64,000 bases of DNA from Methylococcus geothermalis (GCF_012769535.1 NZ_CP046565.1:1068501-1132500); one strand, 5' to 3'. Shown: positions 52,749 to 62,824, counted from the stretch's first letter. Numbers and translations are program-made. Notes: generated from the sequence alone by a model not told the origin.

Positions 52749-52801
52749 CCACCGCTCCGGCCCGACATTTAATTTACAGCGGGCCAGGTCGGGAGCGGTG
52801 G
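52749..52801. repeat. Imperfect hairpin after small secreted protein gene
   Basis: The arms CCACCGCT..CCCGAC (52749-52766) and GTCGGGAGCGGTGG (52788-52801) pair over 14 bp with a 4-nt bulge; the loop is AT-rich (ATTTAATTTA). No T-run follows. It could be a transcript end or an RNA element. Confidence 0.5.
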
Positions 52802-53133
52802 ACTCCGTTACCCGGAATCCCGTGGTTCAGGCCCCGAACCCGCCGGCCGGCTCCGTGAGGCCGGTCTCGGCCAGGCATGTCCGTGCACGGCACAGCCGTA
52901 GCGTCGCTCCAGCCGGTGTCCTTGCCGCGAGTCGTGCAATGCCGCCTGAGCATCGCGAGCGGGATGAGGTGAGATGCCGCTTGACGTGGCGCCTTCGACC
53001 TCATAGCTTCTCTGCCGCAGGTGCCGGCGACGGCTCTTGCGGATATCGAAAGCAGAGGATAGGTGCCGGCGTCTTATACGTCTGCGCTTGTGTTGTGCTC
53101 ATAAAAACTAGAACGCATTGGCTGAGGCTGAAA
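52802..53133. other. Intergenic, no convincing gene
   Basis: 332 bp upstream of the membrane-protein gene. An open frame runs through it in phase with that gene, but it lacks a ribosome site and protein-like features. Confidence 0.45.
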
Positions 53134-53694
53134 ATGAAAAAGTGTGAAACCTGTGATCCATCGGGGGCGGAAACGAGCTGCGTCGTTATTGGAAAGCACC
53201 ATAAGGACATTTCGTATACGAAGCGTGTCCTGGGGGTATTGCTGATTTATGTGCCCATCCTGACGCTGCCTTTCGTGTTATTTAGCGCCTATGTCAGTTA
53301 TTTCCATCTGAAGCTGATGGGGGCTGAAAAAGTCAAGACGCTGAAGGATTATCTTCCGGATCGTAATAGTTATAGATATAACTATTCAAGCCAGATTGTA
53401 ATGCAGCCTGGTTATAGGCTCAGTCCTACGCAGTCAAAGCTATTCTGGATACTCAATTGTACATGGTATTGTCCATTCAGCGTGGGGTTGTTCGAATGGC
53501 ACGCGTATCTCGTGAAGCTGGTGGAGAACTGGTGGTGCCCGTTCCATCATGAAAGAAAGGAGTCGCATTATCGGGAAGGCGCGATTGATCGCTCGTTCTG
53601 GCATATCTTCCCTGAAGATATCGTGAAACTCGACCCGCAAGACCGCGATAATCCGATCTGGAACGAAGACGCCAAAGGCGCGCCGGATCATTGA
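53134..53694 (+). CDS. Hypothetical membrane protein
   Basis: 186 aa from ATG 53134 with GAGG upstream. An N-terminal Cys pair (MKKCETC) and another Cys suggest a small metal-binding knuckle, then one transmembrane segment (VLGVLLIYVPILTLPFVLFSAYV, about 32-54) and a C-terminal domain rich in aromatic residues and Trp (FWILNCTWYCPFSVG; WWCPFHHERKESHY). AT-richer than neighbours. No family is recognised. Confidence 0.55.
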   Translation: MKKCETCDPSGAETSCVVIGKHHKDISYTKRVLGVLLIYVPILTLPFVLFSAYVSYFHLKLMGAEKVKTLKDYLPDRNSYRYNYSSQIVMQPGYRLSPTQSKLFWILNCTWYCPFSVGLFEWHAYLVKLVENWWCPFHHERKESHYREGAIDRSFWHIFPEDIVKLDPQDRDNPIWNEDAKGAPDH

Positions 53695-53987
53695 TGCCTG
53701 ACGACTGACGCGTCGAGCGTGGGGGTTAAGCGGCGGCGACCCGCGGATGAAGGGGTCCGCCGGCCGCCGCCAACTGGTTTCCATGACATGAAACTTGGGA
53801 TTTCATATGACCGGGGAACCACCGCCGGCCACGGTTCCCAACATAACATAGTTCTGCTTCCCAAGCATATCCATGAGGTAAGTGTCTTGTCACACACTCC
53901 GCATCGAGCGGCTAACTATACAAGACTCAATGCGGTTGACATTATGCATCGGCGCTGCCGCAATGCTTTCATCACCCTGTTTCAGGG

Positions 53988-54659
53988 TCAGTTCGCCGAA
54001 GGATTTGTAATTTTGGGATTTTGCGAAGCAGGAATCGGACGGTCGGCCCTGCCGCGGCCAGACCGCCGGCGGGTGGCCTCGTCCAGTCGCAGGCACAGCA
54101 GGAATGCCAGAATCGCGACGTACAAGGCCGGCCCCGATGTGTCCCGTTTTACCAACCAGAAATAATGGAATACGCCGGCCGCTGCGGCGACATATGCCCA
54201 CCGGTGTAGCCGACGCCAGTTGCCGCGGCCGAGACGCTGGGCCATGGCTTGGCTGGACGTGGCAGCCAAGGGAATCAATATCAGAAAGCTCCCCATGCCG
54301 GCGGCAATGTGCGGGCGACGGACAAGGTCCCGCCAGATTTCGCCTCCATCGAAAAGCTGATCGAACACCAGATAAGTCAAGGCATGCAGGCAGGCGTAGA
54401 AGAAAGCGAGCAGGGCGGCCGTACGGCGCAGGCGAATAAGCCAAGGTCCGCCAAGGAGTCTGCTCAGCGGCGTGATGGCGAGGGTGGCCAGCAGTAGCCT
54501 CAGTGCCCAAAGGCCGCTGCTGTGGGAAATGGTCTCCACGGGATTTGCGCCAAGGCCATGGTTGAAGGCGCCCAGCGTCAGATGGAGGAACGGTGCGACG
54601 CCTGCGAGGATGAGTCCTTGGTTCAGTAACCGGATCGCGGGTTCGGACGGGTTCTTCAT
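53988..54659 (-). CDS. msrQ: MsrQ (YedZ), heme-binding membrane subunit of methionine-sulfoxide reductase
   Basis: 223 aa from ATG 54659. Five to six transmembrane helices; His residues in the helices (HSSGLWALRLLLA, ACLHALTYLVF, RLHRWAYVAAAAGVFHYFW) are the heme ligands of the ferric-reductase-like family. MsrQ passes electrons to MsrP, which repairs oxidised methionine in periplasmic proteins. No msrP is next to it: the region upstream is noncoding and then the Cys-rich gene on the other strand. msrP may be elsewhere or absent. Confidence 0.85.
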   Translation of the reverse strand: MKNPSEPAIRLLNQGLILAGVAPFLHLTLGAFNHGLGANPVETISHSSGLWALRLLLATLAITPLSRLLGGPWLIRLRRTAALLAFFYACLHALTYLVFDQLFDGGEIWRDLVRRPHIAAGMGSFLILIPLAATSSQAMAQRLGRGNWRRLHRWAYVAAAAGVFHYFWLVKRDTSGPALYVAILAFLLCLRLDEATRRRSGRGRADRPIPASQNPKITNPSAN

Positions 54660-54971
54660 GAGGGGAGAGGCGTTTCGTCTGGAAAAAGGTGGCGGGGAGG
54701 GGTGTCTTGCGTGCCCGGCAAGTTCCGGCGGTGGCTGAGGGATGTCGCATGGTTGAGTACGGCGCTCGGTTATTTTCTGTCGGCTTTCTTCATTTTGCAA
54801 AACGGCTCCCTCGTTCCCCGAAGGCGGGAACCCTTTACCCCGGATAGGTTTTCCGAGGGCGTCTGGCTACAATGCCGGGGCGCGCCGCCAACGGAAGGGC
54901 CGGCTCGGGTCGGAACTTGCGGGCGAGGGGTGCGCGATTCCCCACATTACCCATTCAACAAGGAACATCAA

Positions 54972-55439
54972 ATGTACACTGCACGATACCTGTTCGCCGG
55001 CCTGCTGCTGGCGGCGTTCATGACGCAGCCCGCTTGCGCGGCGAAGAAGGCCGAAACCAAGGCAAGCCCGCCCCCCGAGCAGACCCAGGCCGATGACCTC
55101 GTGGCGACTTTCAAGACCGGCTGCAAGGCCGAGCTGGACAAATTCTGCAAGGATGTCATGCCCGGCGACGGCCGTCAGCTGGCTTGCCTCTATGCCTATC
55201 AGGACAAGCTTTCGACGCGCTGCGAGTACGCCATTTATGATGCGGCCGCCCAGCTCCAGCGCGAAGTCAATGCCTTGAGCTACGTTGCGGCGGAATGCGA
55301 CGACGATCTGGAGAAGTACTGCGCCAACGTCGAGCCCGGCGAGGGGCGGCTGTTGGCCTGCCTGGAAAAGAACGAAGCCAAGGTCAGCTCGCGATGCGAG
55401 CAGGCGATCGAGGACACTGGGCTGAACAAGGTCAAATAA
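54972..55439 (+). CDS. Secreted Cys-rich (GLG1-repeat) protein
   Basis: 155 aa from ATG 54972. Signal peptide cut about residue 23 (PACAAKK), then a low-complexity linker and two copies of a Cys-rich repeat: CKAELDKFCKDVMPGDGRQLACL and, about 55 residues on, CDDDLEKYCANVEPGEGRLLACL, each followed by ..RCE. This is the GLG1/cysteine-rich repeat otherwise known from a eukaryotic Golgi protein and from scattered bacteria. The disulfide-linked pattern implies a periplasmic or secreted, possibly ligand- or metal-binding role. Confidence 0.75.
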   Translation: MYTARYLFAGLLLAAFMTQPACAAKKAETKASPPPEQTQADDLVATFKTGCKAELDKFCKDVMPGDGRQLACLYAYQDKLSTRCEYAIYDAAAQLQREVNALSYVAAECDDDLEKYCANVEPGEGRLLACLEKNEAKVSSRCEQAIEDTGLNKVK

Positions 55440-55455
55440 CCGGTTGATCCGGCCT

Positions 55456-55488
55456 GTATCGGCGCAGAGGCATCCGCCGCGCCGATAC
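55456..55488 (+). terminator. Possible terminator-like stem-loop
   Basis: A perfect 10-bp stem GTATCGGCGC/GCGCCGATAC with a 13-nt loop, 17 bp after the Cys-rich gene. No T-run, so a rho-independent role is doubtful. Confidence 0.4.
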
Positions 55489-55594
55489 GGGATTCGCCGG
55501 GAAACTACGACGCTGGTGTCTCGATTTCGTCGGATTCGATAGCGTCCCGTCGAATCAATGACTTGCGAGGATGTTCTGCAGGAGGCACACAGAA

Positions 55595-55617
55595 TTATCC
55601 ACAGATTCTGTGGATAA
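55595..55617. promoter_or_regulatory. Two inverted consensus DnaA boxes
   Basis: TTATCCACA (55595-55603) and TGTGGATAA (55609-55617), both exact matches to the DnaA box TTATNCACA, face each other across 5 bp. They lie 54 bp upstream of truA; a -10-like TACGAT follows at about 55639-55644. Confidence 0.7.
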
Positions 55618-55670
55618 GCCGGTCGGGAGCGTTTCTGGTACGATAGCGCGCCTCGAATCGGGCCCGGAAC

Positions 55671-56486
55671 ATGCGGATTGCGTTAGGCATAGAATATGAC
55701 GGCAGCGGATTTGCCGGCTGGCAACGGCAGAGCGGTAAGCGCACCATCCAGTCCGTGGTCGAGCAGGCTTTGAGCCGCGTCGCCGATGCTCCGATCCGGG
55801 TGGTCTGCGCGGGCCGTACCGACGCAGGTGTCCATGCCATCGAGCAGGTGGTGCATTTCGATACCGAAAGCCGGCGCAGCGAGCGCTCCTGGCTGCTGGG
55901 CGCCAATACCGCACTGCCGGACGATGTGCGGATTTTATGGGTGCGGGAGATCGAGCCCCGGTTTCACGCACGGTTGAGCGCGATCGCCCGCTATTACCGC
56001 TACGAGATACTGAACCGCCCCATGCGTTCCGCTTTGCGGCCCCGCCAGCTCACCTGGTGCCACGCGCCGCTGGATGTCGAACGAATGCGGGAGGGGGCGG
56101 TCCACCTGATCGGTGAACATGATTTCTCCTCCTTTCGCGCCCAGCAGTGCCAGTCCCGCAGTCCATTCCGCCGGGTGCATTTCCTGCACGTGCGCCGGGA
56201 AGGCGAAAGGGTGGTCATGGAAATTGCCGCCAACGCCTTCGTGCACCACATGGTGCGCAACATCGCCGGGGTGCTCATGGCGGTGGGAGCGGGCAAGCAT
56301 GACCCCGCCTGGGTCGGCGAGCTTCTGTCCATGCGGGACCGCGCCCAGGGCGGCGTCACCGCCCCGCCGGACGGGCTGTATCTGGGAGGGGTGTGCTATC
56401 CGGAGGAGTTCGGATTGGCGCGCGATACCGTTTTCGAACATCTGCCGGCGGATGCCCGCCGCTACGAGCCGGATGACGAATCATGA
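55671..56486 (+). CDS. truA: tRNA pseudouridine(38-40) synthase TruA
   Basis: 271 aa. Catalytic Asp51 in CAGRTDAGVHA, and the other TruA blocks YYRYEILNRP and FVHHMVRNIAGVL. It makes pseudouridine in the anticodon arm of many tRNAs. ATG 55671; overlaps trpF by 4 bp (ATGA). The paired DnaA boxes are upstream. Confidence 0.97.
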   Translation: MRIALGIEYDGSGFAGWQRQSGKRTIQSVVEQALSRVADAPIRVVCAGRTDAGVHAIEQVVHFDTESRRSERSWLLGANTALPDDVRILWVREIEPRFHARLSAIARYYRYEILNRPMRSALRPRQLTWCHAPLDVERMREGAVHLIGEHDFSSFRAQQCQSRSPFRRVHFLHVRREGERVVMEIAANAFVHHMVRNIAGVLMAVGAGKHDPAWVGELLSMRDRAQGGVTAPPDGLYLGGVCYPEEFGLARDTVFEHLPADARRYEPDDES

Positions 56487-57151
56487 TGTCGGCGTATCTC
56501 TCACGGCGAACTCGGGTTAAAATTTGCGGTTTCACGCAGGCCGAGGACGCAGCTTGCGCGGTGGCTCTCGGCGCCGATGCGCTGGGCCTGGTGTTCCACG
56601 GTCCCAGCCCGCGCAACGTGAGCGTCGCCCAGGCGGGGGCCATCGCCTCGGCCGTGCCGGCATTCGTCACGGTGGTGGGCCTCTTCGTGGATGCCGACCA
56701 GGCGTGGGTCCGGGAAATCTGCGGTTCCGTGCGGATCGATCTGCTGCAGTTTCACGGCGAAGAATCCCCTGAGTATTGCGCTGGCTTCGGCCGGCCCTAC
56801 ATCAAGGCCTTGCGGATGAAGCCAGGTGTCGACGTCGGGACCGAAGCGCGCCGGTACGCCGGTGCCGCCGGCCTGCTGCTGGATGCCTACCAGCCGGGGG
56901 AGCCCGGCGGGACCGGCATGACGTTCGACTGGGGGCGGGCCGAGGCCGTTTGCGCGCTGCCGCTGATTCTGGCGGGCGGGCTCACCCCGGCCAATGTGAA
57001 AGAGGCTCTGGAAACGGCAAGGCCCTATGCCGTCGACGTATCGAGCGGCGTGGAGGGCGAGCGGAAGGGAATGAAGGACCACGACAAAATGGCGGCGTTT
57101 TTACGTGAGGTGTACGAATTTGACCATGCAAGACGAGATTCAGCCCTATAA
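56483..57151 (+). CDS. trpF: Phosphoribosylanthranilate isomerase
   Basis: 222 aa from ATG 56483 (a second ATG follows at once). [13 protein letters not shown] near the N-terminus is the diagnostic TrpF block with catalytic Cys; the TIM-barrel phosphate-binding ends LAGGLTP and DVSSGVEG near the C-terminus are present. It isomerises PRA in tryptophan synthesis. It overlaps trpB by 26 bp. Confidence 0.97.
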   Translation: MMSAYLSRRTRVKICGFTQAEDAACAVALGADALGLVFHGPSPRNVSVAQAGAIASAVPAFVTVVGLFVDADQAWVREICGSVRIDLLQFHGEESPEYCAGFGRPYIKALRMKPGVDVGTEARRYAGAAGLLLDAYQPGEPGGTGMTFDWGRAEAVCALPLILAGGLTPANVKEALETARPYAVDVSSGVEGERKGMKDHDKMAAFLREVYEFDHARRDSAL

Positions 57152-58337
57152 CCTGCCGGATGACCGGGGCCATTTCGGACCCTACGGCGGCATTTTCGTC
57201 GCCGAGACGCTGATGGCGCCGTTGGACGAACTGCGCGACGCCTATCATCGCTACATGAAGGACCCGGCGTTTCTCGCCGAGCTGGATCACGATTTGAACC
57301 ATTACGTCGGCCGCCCTTCGCCGATCTACCACGCCGAGCGCCTGAGCCGCGTACTGGGCGGCGCGCAGATCTATTTCAAGCGCGAAGACCTCAACCACAC
57401 CGGCGCGCACAAGGTCAACAACACCGTCGGCCAAGCCCTGCTGGCCAAGCGCATGGGCAAGCGGCGGGTGATCGCCGAAACCGGTGCCGGCCAGCACGGC
57501 GTCGCCACCGCCACCGTGGCCGCACGCCTGGGGATGGAATGCGTGGTTTACATGGGAGCGGTCGACGTTCAGCGTCAGGCCCTCAACGTGTTCCGGATGA
57601 AGCTGCTCGGCGCCACCGTGGTGGCGGTCGAATCGGGCTCCCAAACCCTGAAGGATGCTTTGAACGAAGCCATGCGCGATTGGGTCACCAACGTCGACGA
57701 GACCTTCTACATCATCGGCACGGTGGCCGGCCCCCATCCCTATCCCGCCATGGTGCGCGACTTCCAGGCCGTGATCGGGCGCGAGGCCCGCAGCCAGATG
57801 CTGGACCTGGCCGGGCGCCTTCCCGACGCCCTGGTCGCCTGCGTGGGTGGAGGGTCCAACGCGATCGGCCTGTTCTACCCCTTCGTCGACGACCGCGAGG
57901 TTGCCATGTACGGGGTGGAGGCTGCCGGCGACGGCATCGAAACCGGCCGCCATTCGGCGCCGCTGAGCGCGGGCCGTCCCGGCGTATTGCACGGCAACCG
58001 GACCTATCTGATGGAAGACGACGACGGCGAGATCATCGAGACCCACTCCATCTCCGCCGGCCTGGACTACCCCGGCGTCGGCCCGGAACACGCCTGGCTC
58101 AAGGATTCCGGCCGCGCGACCTATGTCAGCGCCACCGACGAGGAGGCGCTGGAGGCGTTCCACACCCTGACCCGGCTGGAGGGCATCATCCCGGCGCTGG
58201 AGTCCAGCCATGCCGTCGCCTATGCCCTCAAGCTGGCGCCGACCCTGAGTCCCGACAAGATCGTCCTGGTCAACCTGTCCGGCCGCGGCGACAAGGACAT
58301 CAACACCATCGCCAGCCGGGAGGGCATCGTCCTGTGA
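57126..58337 (+). CDS. trpB: Tryptophan synthase beta chain
   Basis: 403 aa from ATG 57126 (TGAGGTG site upstream, inside trpF). PLP Lys96 in HTGAHKVNN, phosphate-binding [10 protein letters not shown] near 239-248. It condenses indole with serine. The 3' end overlaps the trpA GTG start. Confidence 0.98.
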   Translation: MQDEIQPYNLPDDRGHFGPYGGIFVAETLMAPLDELRDAYHRYMKDPAFLAELDHDLNHYVGRPSPIYHAERLSRVLGGAQIYFKREDLNHTGAHKVNNTVGQALLAKRMGKRRVIAETGAGQHGVATATVAARLGMECVVYMGAVDVQRQALNVFRMKLLGATVVAVESGSQTLKDALNEAMRDWVTNVDETFYIIGTVAGPHPYPAMVRDFQAVIGREARSQMLDLAGRLPDALVACVGGGSNAIGLFYPFVDDREVAMYGVEAAGDGIETGRHSAPLSAGRPGVLHGNRTYLMEDDDGEIIETHSISAGLDYPGVGPEHAWLKDSGRATYVSATDEEALEAFHTLTRLEGIIPALESSHAVAYALKLAPTLSPDKIVLVNLSGRGDKDINTIASREGIVL

Positions 58338-59137
58338 GCCGTCTGACCTCGACGTTCCAAGCGCTGCGCCAGGACGGGCGCAAGGCCCTGATCCCCTTCA
58401 TCACCGCGGGCGACCCGGAACCCGGCTTCACCTTGCCGGCCATGCACGCCATGGTCGAAGCCGGGGCCGACATCATCGAGCTGGGCGTGCCGTTTTCCGA
58501 TCCCATGGCCGATGGCCCGGTGATCCAGAAAGCCAGCGAGCGGGCTCTTGTCCATCACATGAGCCTGCGCAAGACGCTCGACATGGTGGCCGAGTTCCGC
58601 CGCACCGACCAGGCGACGCCCATCGTGCTGATGGGCTATCTCAATCCCGTCGAATGCATGGGTTACCAAGCCTTCGCCGACCGCGCCAAGGCGGCCGGCG
58701 TCGACGGCGTGCTGACCGTCGACATGCCGCCGGAAGAGGCGGGCGAGTTCGTGCCGATGCTGCATGCGGCCGGAGTCGACCCGATTTTCCTGCTGGCGCC
58801 CAACAGCTCCGACGCGCGGATCGAGCGCATGGCGGCGCTGGGGCGCGGCTATCTGTATTATGTGTCCCTCAAGGGGGTGACCGGGGCCTCGCATCTCGAC
58901 CTCGGCGAGGTCGAAAGCAGGATCGCCCATATCAAGTCGCTGACCGACCTGCCCGTCGGAGTCGGGTTCGGTGTCAAGAACGCCGAAACTGCGGCGGCCA
59001 TAGGCCGGTTTGCCGATGCCGTGGTGGTGGGCAGCGCCCTGGTGGAAAAGATCGCGGCGGCTCAGGACAGGCCCGAACAGGCGCGCAAGGAGATCGTCGA
59101 CTTGCTCGCCGCCATGCGGCGGGCGCTGGATGCCTGA
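58334..59137 (+). CDS. trpA: Tryptophan synthase alpha chain
   Basis: 267 aa from GTG 58334, coupled to trpB (GTGA). Catalytic Glu49 and Asp60 in [14 protein letters not shown], and the C-terminal GVGFGVKN phosphate-site loop. It releases indole and passes it to TrpB. accD starts 15 bp later. Confidence 0.97.
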   Translation: MSRLTSTFQALRQDGRKALIPFITAGDPEPGFTLPAMHAMVEAGADIIELGVPFSDPMADGPVIQKASERALVHHMSLRKTLDMVAEFRRTDQATPIVLMGYLNPVECMGYQAFADRAKAAGVDGVLTVDMPPEEAGEFVPMLHAAGVDPIFLLAPNSSDARIERMAALGRGYLYYVSLKGVTGASHLDLGEVESRIAHIKSLTDLPVGVGFGVKNAETAAAIGRFADAVVVGSALVEKIAAAQDRPEQARKEIVDLLAAMRRALDA

Positions 59138-59151
59138 ATCCGAGAGAAATC

Positions 59152-60129
59152 ATGACCTTGAGCTGGTTCCATAAACTCGTTCCTTCCAAGATCCGCACCG
59201 AGGCTTCGACCAAGGGCACCGTGCCCGAGGGGCTGTGGTGCAAATGTCCGAATTGCAACGCCATCCTTTACAGGTCGGAAGTCGAACGCAATCTCGAAGT
59301 GTGCCCGAAGTGCTCGCATCACATGCGCATTACGGCCCGCAAGCGGCTGCACCTGTTTCTCGATCCGGGCAACAGGCTGGAAGTCGGCGACAATCTGGCA
59401 CCTCAGGATCCCCTGAAATTCAAGGACAGCAAGAAGTACAAGGACCGTCTGTTGCAGGCACAGAAGGCGACCGGCGAAAAGGACGCGCTGATCGTGGTGG
59501 CCGGCCAGCTGCTGGGTCGGCCCATCGTGGCGGGAGCCTTCAATTTCGAGTTCATGGGCGGCTCCATGGGTTCGGTGGTCGGCGAGCGCTTCGTGCGCGG
59601 CGTGAATCACAGTCTGGAGCATGGAGCCCCCTTCGTGGTTTTCAGCGCCAGCGGCGGCGCCCGCATGCAGGAGTCGCTGCTGTCGTTGTTCCAGATGGCC
59701 AAGACCTGCGCTGCCTTGGGACGCCTGTCCAAGGCGAGGATTCCGTTCATTTCGGTCCTGACCGATCCGACCATGGGCGGGGTTTCGGCGAGCTTCGCCA
59801 TGCTGGGCGACGTCAATATCGCCGAACCGGGTGCCCTGATCGGATTCGCCGGGCCCCGCGTGATCGAGCAGACGGTGCGGGAGAAATTGCCGGAAGGGTT
59901 CCAGCGCAGCGAGTTCCTGCTCGAACACGGTGCCATCGACATGATCGTCGACCGGCGCGACCTGCGTGAGCGCATCGCCGCGCTTTTGAGCCTCATGACC
60001 CGCGACGGCCGGGCGGTTGCTCCCGCCGTGCAGAAGCCCGCGTCTCCCGCGATCGGGGAGACAGGCGGCGAGGCCGAGCTGGCCCGTTACCTTTCCGCGT
60101 TGCCGGTGGACGATCCGGAAGCCGAATAG
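59152..60129 (+). CDS. accD: Acetyl-CoA carboxylase carboxyltransferase subunit beta
   Basis: 325 aa from ATG 59152. Zinc ribbon Cys32, Cys35, Cys51, Cys54 (C-x2-C-x15-C-x2-C), then the crotonase-fold carboxyltransferase domain ([23 protein letters not shown]). Pairs with AccA, not in this window. trpA-accD-folC is the usual order. Confidence 0.97.
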   Translation: MTLSWFHKLVPSKIRTEASTKGTVPEGLWCKCPNCNAILYRSEVERNLEVCPKCSHHMRITARKRLHLFLDPGNRLEVGDNLAPQDPLKFKDSKKYKDRLLQAQKATGEKDALIVVAGQLLGRPIVAGAFNFEFMGGSMGSVVGERFVRGVNHSLEHGAPFVVFSASGGARMQESLLSLFQMAKTCAALGRLSKARIPFISVLTDPTMGGVSASFAMLGDVNIAEPGALIGFAGPRVIEQTVREKLPEGFQRSEFLLEHGAIDMIVDRRDLRERIAALLSLMTRDGRAVAPAVQKPASPAIGETGGEAELARYLSALPVDDPEAE

Positions 60130-60132
60130 CCG

Positions 60133-61437
60133 ATGCGCTTCTCGACTCTCGGGGAGTGGCTGTCCTGGCAGGAAACCCTACACCCGCAGGTCATCGATCT
60201 CGGCCTGGAGCGGGTGCGCCGGGTGTACCGCGCGCTCAACCCGGCCCGGGACCGGCCCTTCACCGTCACCGTCGGCGGCACCAACGGCAAGGGCTCCTGC
60301 GTCGCGGCGCTGGATACCATCCTGCGCCGGGCCGGTTACCGTGTCGGCGCCTACACCTCGCCCCATATCCTGCGCTACAACGAGCGCATCTGCATCGATG
60401 GAATACCGGTCGATGACGCGGCCATCTGCGCTTCGTTCGAGCGGATCGAAGCGGTGCGCGGTGATACCACGCTGAGTTTCTTCGAGTTCGGCACGCTGGC
60501 GGCGCTGGACATCTTCCGCCGCGCCGAACTCGATGTGCAGATCCTCGAGGTCGGCCTCGGCGGGCGGCTCGATGCCGTCAACATCGTCGATGCCGACGCT
60601 GCGCTGGTCGCCAGCATCGGCATCGATCACGAGGAATGGCTGGGTTTGACCCGCGAAGCCATCGGGCAGGAGAAAGCGGGCATCTTCCGGCCGGGACGGC
60701 CGTGCGTCCTGGGCGACCCCGATGCGCCGGCCACGGTGCTGCGGCATGCGGAGGAGATCGGCGCCGAGCTGCTGTTGCAAGGGCGCGACTTTTCCTTCCG
60801 GCGCGAGGACACGAGCTGGACCTGGTACGGGCGTGGGGAAACCCACGCGGCACTGCCCGAGCCGTGCCTGCGGGGCGACCATCAGTATTTCAACATGTCC
60901 GCGGTGCTGCAGGTGATCGAGGCCATCAGGCCGCGGCTCCCTGTGACGGAGGCGGCCGTCCGGTCGGGGCTCGCGAACATCTATCTGCCGGGCCGGTTCC
61001 AGATACTGGAGGGTGAGCCGACCGTGCTGCTCGACGTGGCGCACAATCCCCATGCCGTCCGCGTGCTTGCGGAGTTCCTGCGGGAGTTCAAGCGGGAGCG
61101 CCCGGTGCACGCGGTGTTCGCCATGATGCGCGACAAGGATATCCGCGGCGTGGTCGGGTGCATCCGCGATCTGGTCGACGACTGGTATCTCGCGCCCCTG
61201 CAGCTGCCGCGGGCTGCGACGCCGGACATCCTGATGCCGGTTTTCGCCGGGCTCGGCGTGGAAGGCGTGCATCAGGGGTTTGCCGACGCCGCCGAGGCGT
61301 TTGCAAGGGTGCATCGAAATGCCGAGAATGAATCCATCATTCTGGTGTTCGGTTCCTTTTTCCTGGTCGCCGAGTATCTGGCCCGAATCGAAGCAAATCC
61401 GCTCAATGTCCGAGGAAATGTATGGATGAACAGTTGA
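60133..61437 (+). CDS. folC: Folylpolyglutamate synthase/dihydrofolate synthase
   Basis: 434 aa. P-loop VGGTNGKGS near 47-55, the Mur-ligase-like HYTSPHILRYNERI region (seen as YTSPHIL) and DVAHNPHAV near 300. It adds glutamates to folates. It overlaps dedD by 16 bp. Confidence 0.96.
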   Translation: MRFSTLGEWLSWQETLHPQVIDLGLERVRRVYRALNPARDRPFTVTVGGTNGKGSCVAALDTILRRAGYRVGAYTSPHILRYNERICIDGIPVDDAAICASFERIEAVRGDTTLSFFEFGTLAALDIFRRAELDVQILEVGLGGRLDAVNIVDADAALVASIGIDHEEWLGLTREAIGQEKAGIFRPGRPCVLGDPDAPATVLRHAEEIGAELLLQGRDFSFRREDTSWTWYGRGETHAALPEPCLRGDHQYFNMSAVLQVIEAIRPRLPVTEAAVRSGLANIYLPGRFQILEGEPTVLLDVAHNPHAVRVLAEFLREFKRERPVHAVFAMMRDKDIRGVVGCIRDLVDDWYLAPLQLPRAATPDILMPVFAGLGVEGVHQGFADAAEAFARVHRNAENESIILVFGSFFLVAEYLARIEANPLNVRGNVWMNS

Positions 61438-62252
61438 AACGGCGGCTGATCGGCGCAACGGTCATCGTCGCCTTCGCCGTGATTTTCGTGCCCATGCTGT
61501 TCGACGAGAAACCGGATGAGCCTTCCCGTGCGGAAGTGGGCGAGATTCCGCCGATGCCGAAGGATATGGAGGAGCAGCCGGTGGAGCTGCCGCGCTCGGT
61601 TGACGAGGTCGCGACGGCCGAACCCGTGGAAGCCGAAGGGGCGCACCGCATCATTCCGATCACCGGCGGCGAAAACGGTGCCGGTGGGGAAGGCGCGGCC
61701 CAGCCTTCGCCGGCAGCGAAACGCGGAGCGGCGCCGCAGAAGGAGAAACCCGGACAGACCGCCGAACCGGAGGAAGCGCCGGCCGACGCATGGGTGGAAG
61801 AGGACATGTCGCCTGCGGAAGCGGCGCCGACGGTCAAACCCACGGCGAAGCCGGCCGCACCGAAGAAAATGCCCGCCGCAACCGCTCCGCCGGCCGAGAG
61901 CAAGCCGCCGACCGAAAAGGCGAACAAGCCTCAGGCGAAGGCGATGCCGGCCGAGCCTCCGGTCCGCAAGCCGGAAAACGCGCCGCTCGCGACGCCGGCC
62001 GCCGGTTCTTCGGTCTGGCTGGTGCAGGCGGGAAGCTTCGTCGAGGAGGCCAATGCCAAGGCGCTGGTCGAAAAACTGCGCCAGAACAAGTTGTCGGCCT
62101 ATGCCGAAACCGTCCGCGGCAGCACCGGGAAGGTGACCTACCGCGTTCGGATCGGGCCGGAGCCCGACAAGGCCAAGGCCGAGCAGGCGCTGCGCCAACT
62201 CGAATCGGTCGCCGGCATCCGCGGCTATCTGGTGCCGTCCCGCGCCCGCTAG
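61422..62252 (+). CDS. dedD: SPOR-domain cell-division protein DedD
   Basis: 276 aa. One N-terminal transmembrane helix (about 8-26), a long Pro/Ala/Lys/Glu-rich linker (about 30-200) and a C-terminal SPOR domain (about 201-276, VWLVQAGSF, YRVRIGP). SPOR binds denuded septal peptidoglycan and targets the protein to the division site. Position between folC and cvpA supports DedD. Confidence 0.9.
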   Translation: MDEQLKRRLIGATVIVAFAVIFVPMLFDEKPDEPSRAEVGEIPPMPKDMEEQPVELPRSVDEVATAEPVEAEGAHRIIPITGGENGAGGEGAAQPSPAAKRGAAPQKEKPGQTAEPEEAPADAWVEEDMSPAEAAPTVKPTAKPAAPKKMPAATAPPAESKPPTEKANKPQAKAMPAEPPVRKPENAPLATPAAGSSVWLVQAGSFVEEANAKALVEKLRQNKLSAYAETVRGSTGKVTYRVRIGPEPDKAKAEQALRQLESVAGIRGYLVPSRAR

Positions 62253-62255
62253 GCG

Positions 62256-62780
62256 ATGTTTCCGCAGGGCACGGCGGTCGCGGGTGATCTGACCTGGGCC
62301 GATTATCTCATCATCGCGTTGATGGGCTTGTCCGCATTGGTCGGGCTGGTCCGCGGCTTGGTGCGAGAGGTGTTCTCGCTGGCAGCCTGGGCTGTGTCGA
62401 TCTGGCTGGGGCTGCGGTTCAGCCAGGACCTGGCGGTCCATCTCGAGAACCTGATCTCGGTGCCCTCGCTGCGGCTCGGCGCCGCCTTCGTCGCGATCTT
62501 CCTGGTCAGCCTGATGGCGGGCGGCCTCACTGCTTTTCTGCTCGGGCGGCTGGTGACGGGCACCGGGCTGGGCGGCACCGACCGGCTGGCCGGGCTGGTG
62601 TTCGGGCTGGCGCGCGGCGTGCTGCTGGTCTCGGTGCTGGTGCTCCTGGCCGGGTTCACGCCGCTGCCCAGGGACCCGTGGTGGCGGGAGTCGCGCCTGA
62701 TCCCGCCGTTCCAGTCCATGGCGTTGTGGATCAAGACGCTGCTGCCGGCTGAAATCGCAGGCCAAGTGGCCTATCCTTAA
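62256..62780 (+). CDS. cvpA: CvpA family membrane protein
   Basis: 174 aa with four transmembrane helices (about 17-38, 42-60, 72-95, 112-135), the CvpA (colicin V production) layout. In enteric bacteria it precedes purF, as here (44 bp), and has been linked to envelope homeostasis; its mechanism is unresolved. Confidence 0.92.
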   Translation: MFPQGTAVAGDLTWADYLIIALMGLSALVGLVRGLVREVFSLAAWAVSIWLGLRFSQDLAVHLENLISVPSLRLGAAFVAIFLVSLMAGGLTAFLLGRLVTGTGLGGTDRLAGLVFGLARGVLLVSVLVLLAGFTPLPRDPWWRESRLIPPFQSMALWIKTLLPAEIAGQVAYP

Positions 62781-62824
62781 CACCCCCTCGTTCCATTGCT
62801 CTAATTGCTTTACAGGTTCAGGCT

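Noticed and set aside
55595-55617. Replication origin
   Set aside because: Only two DnaA boxes, no AT-rich region and no dnaA, dnaN, gidA or rpmH genes nearby.
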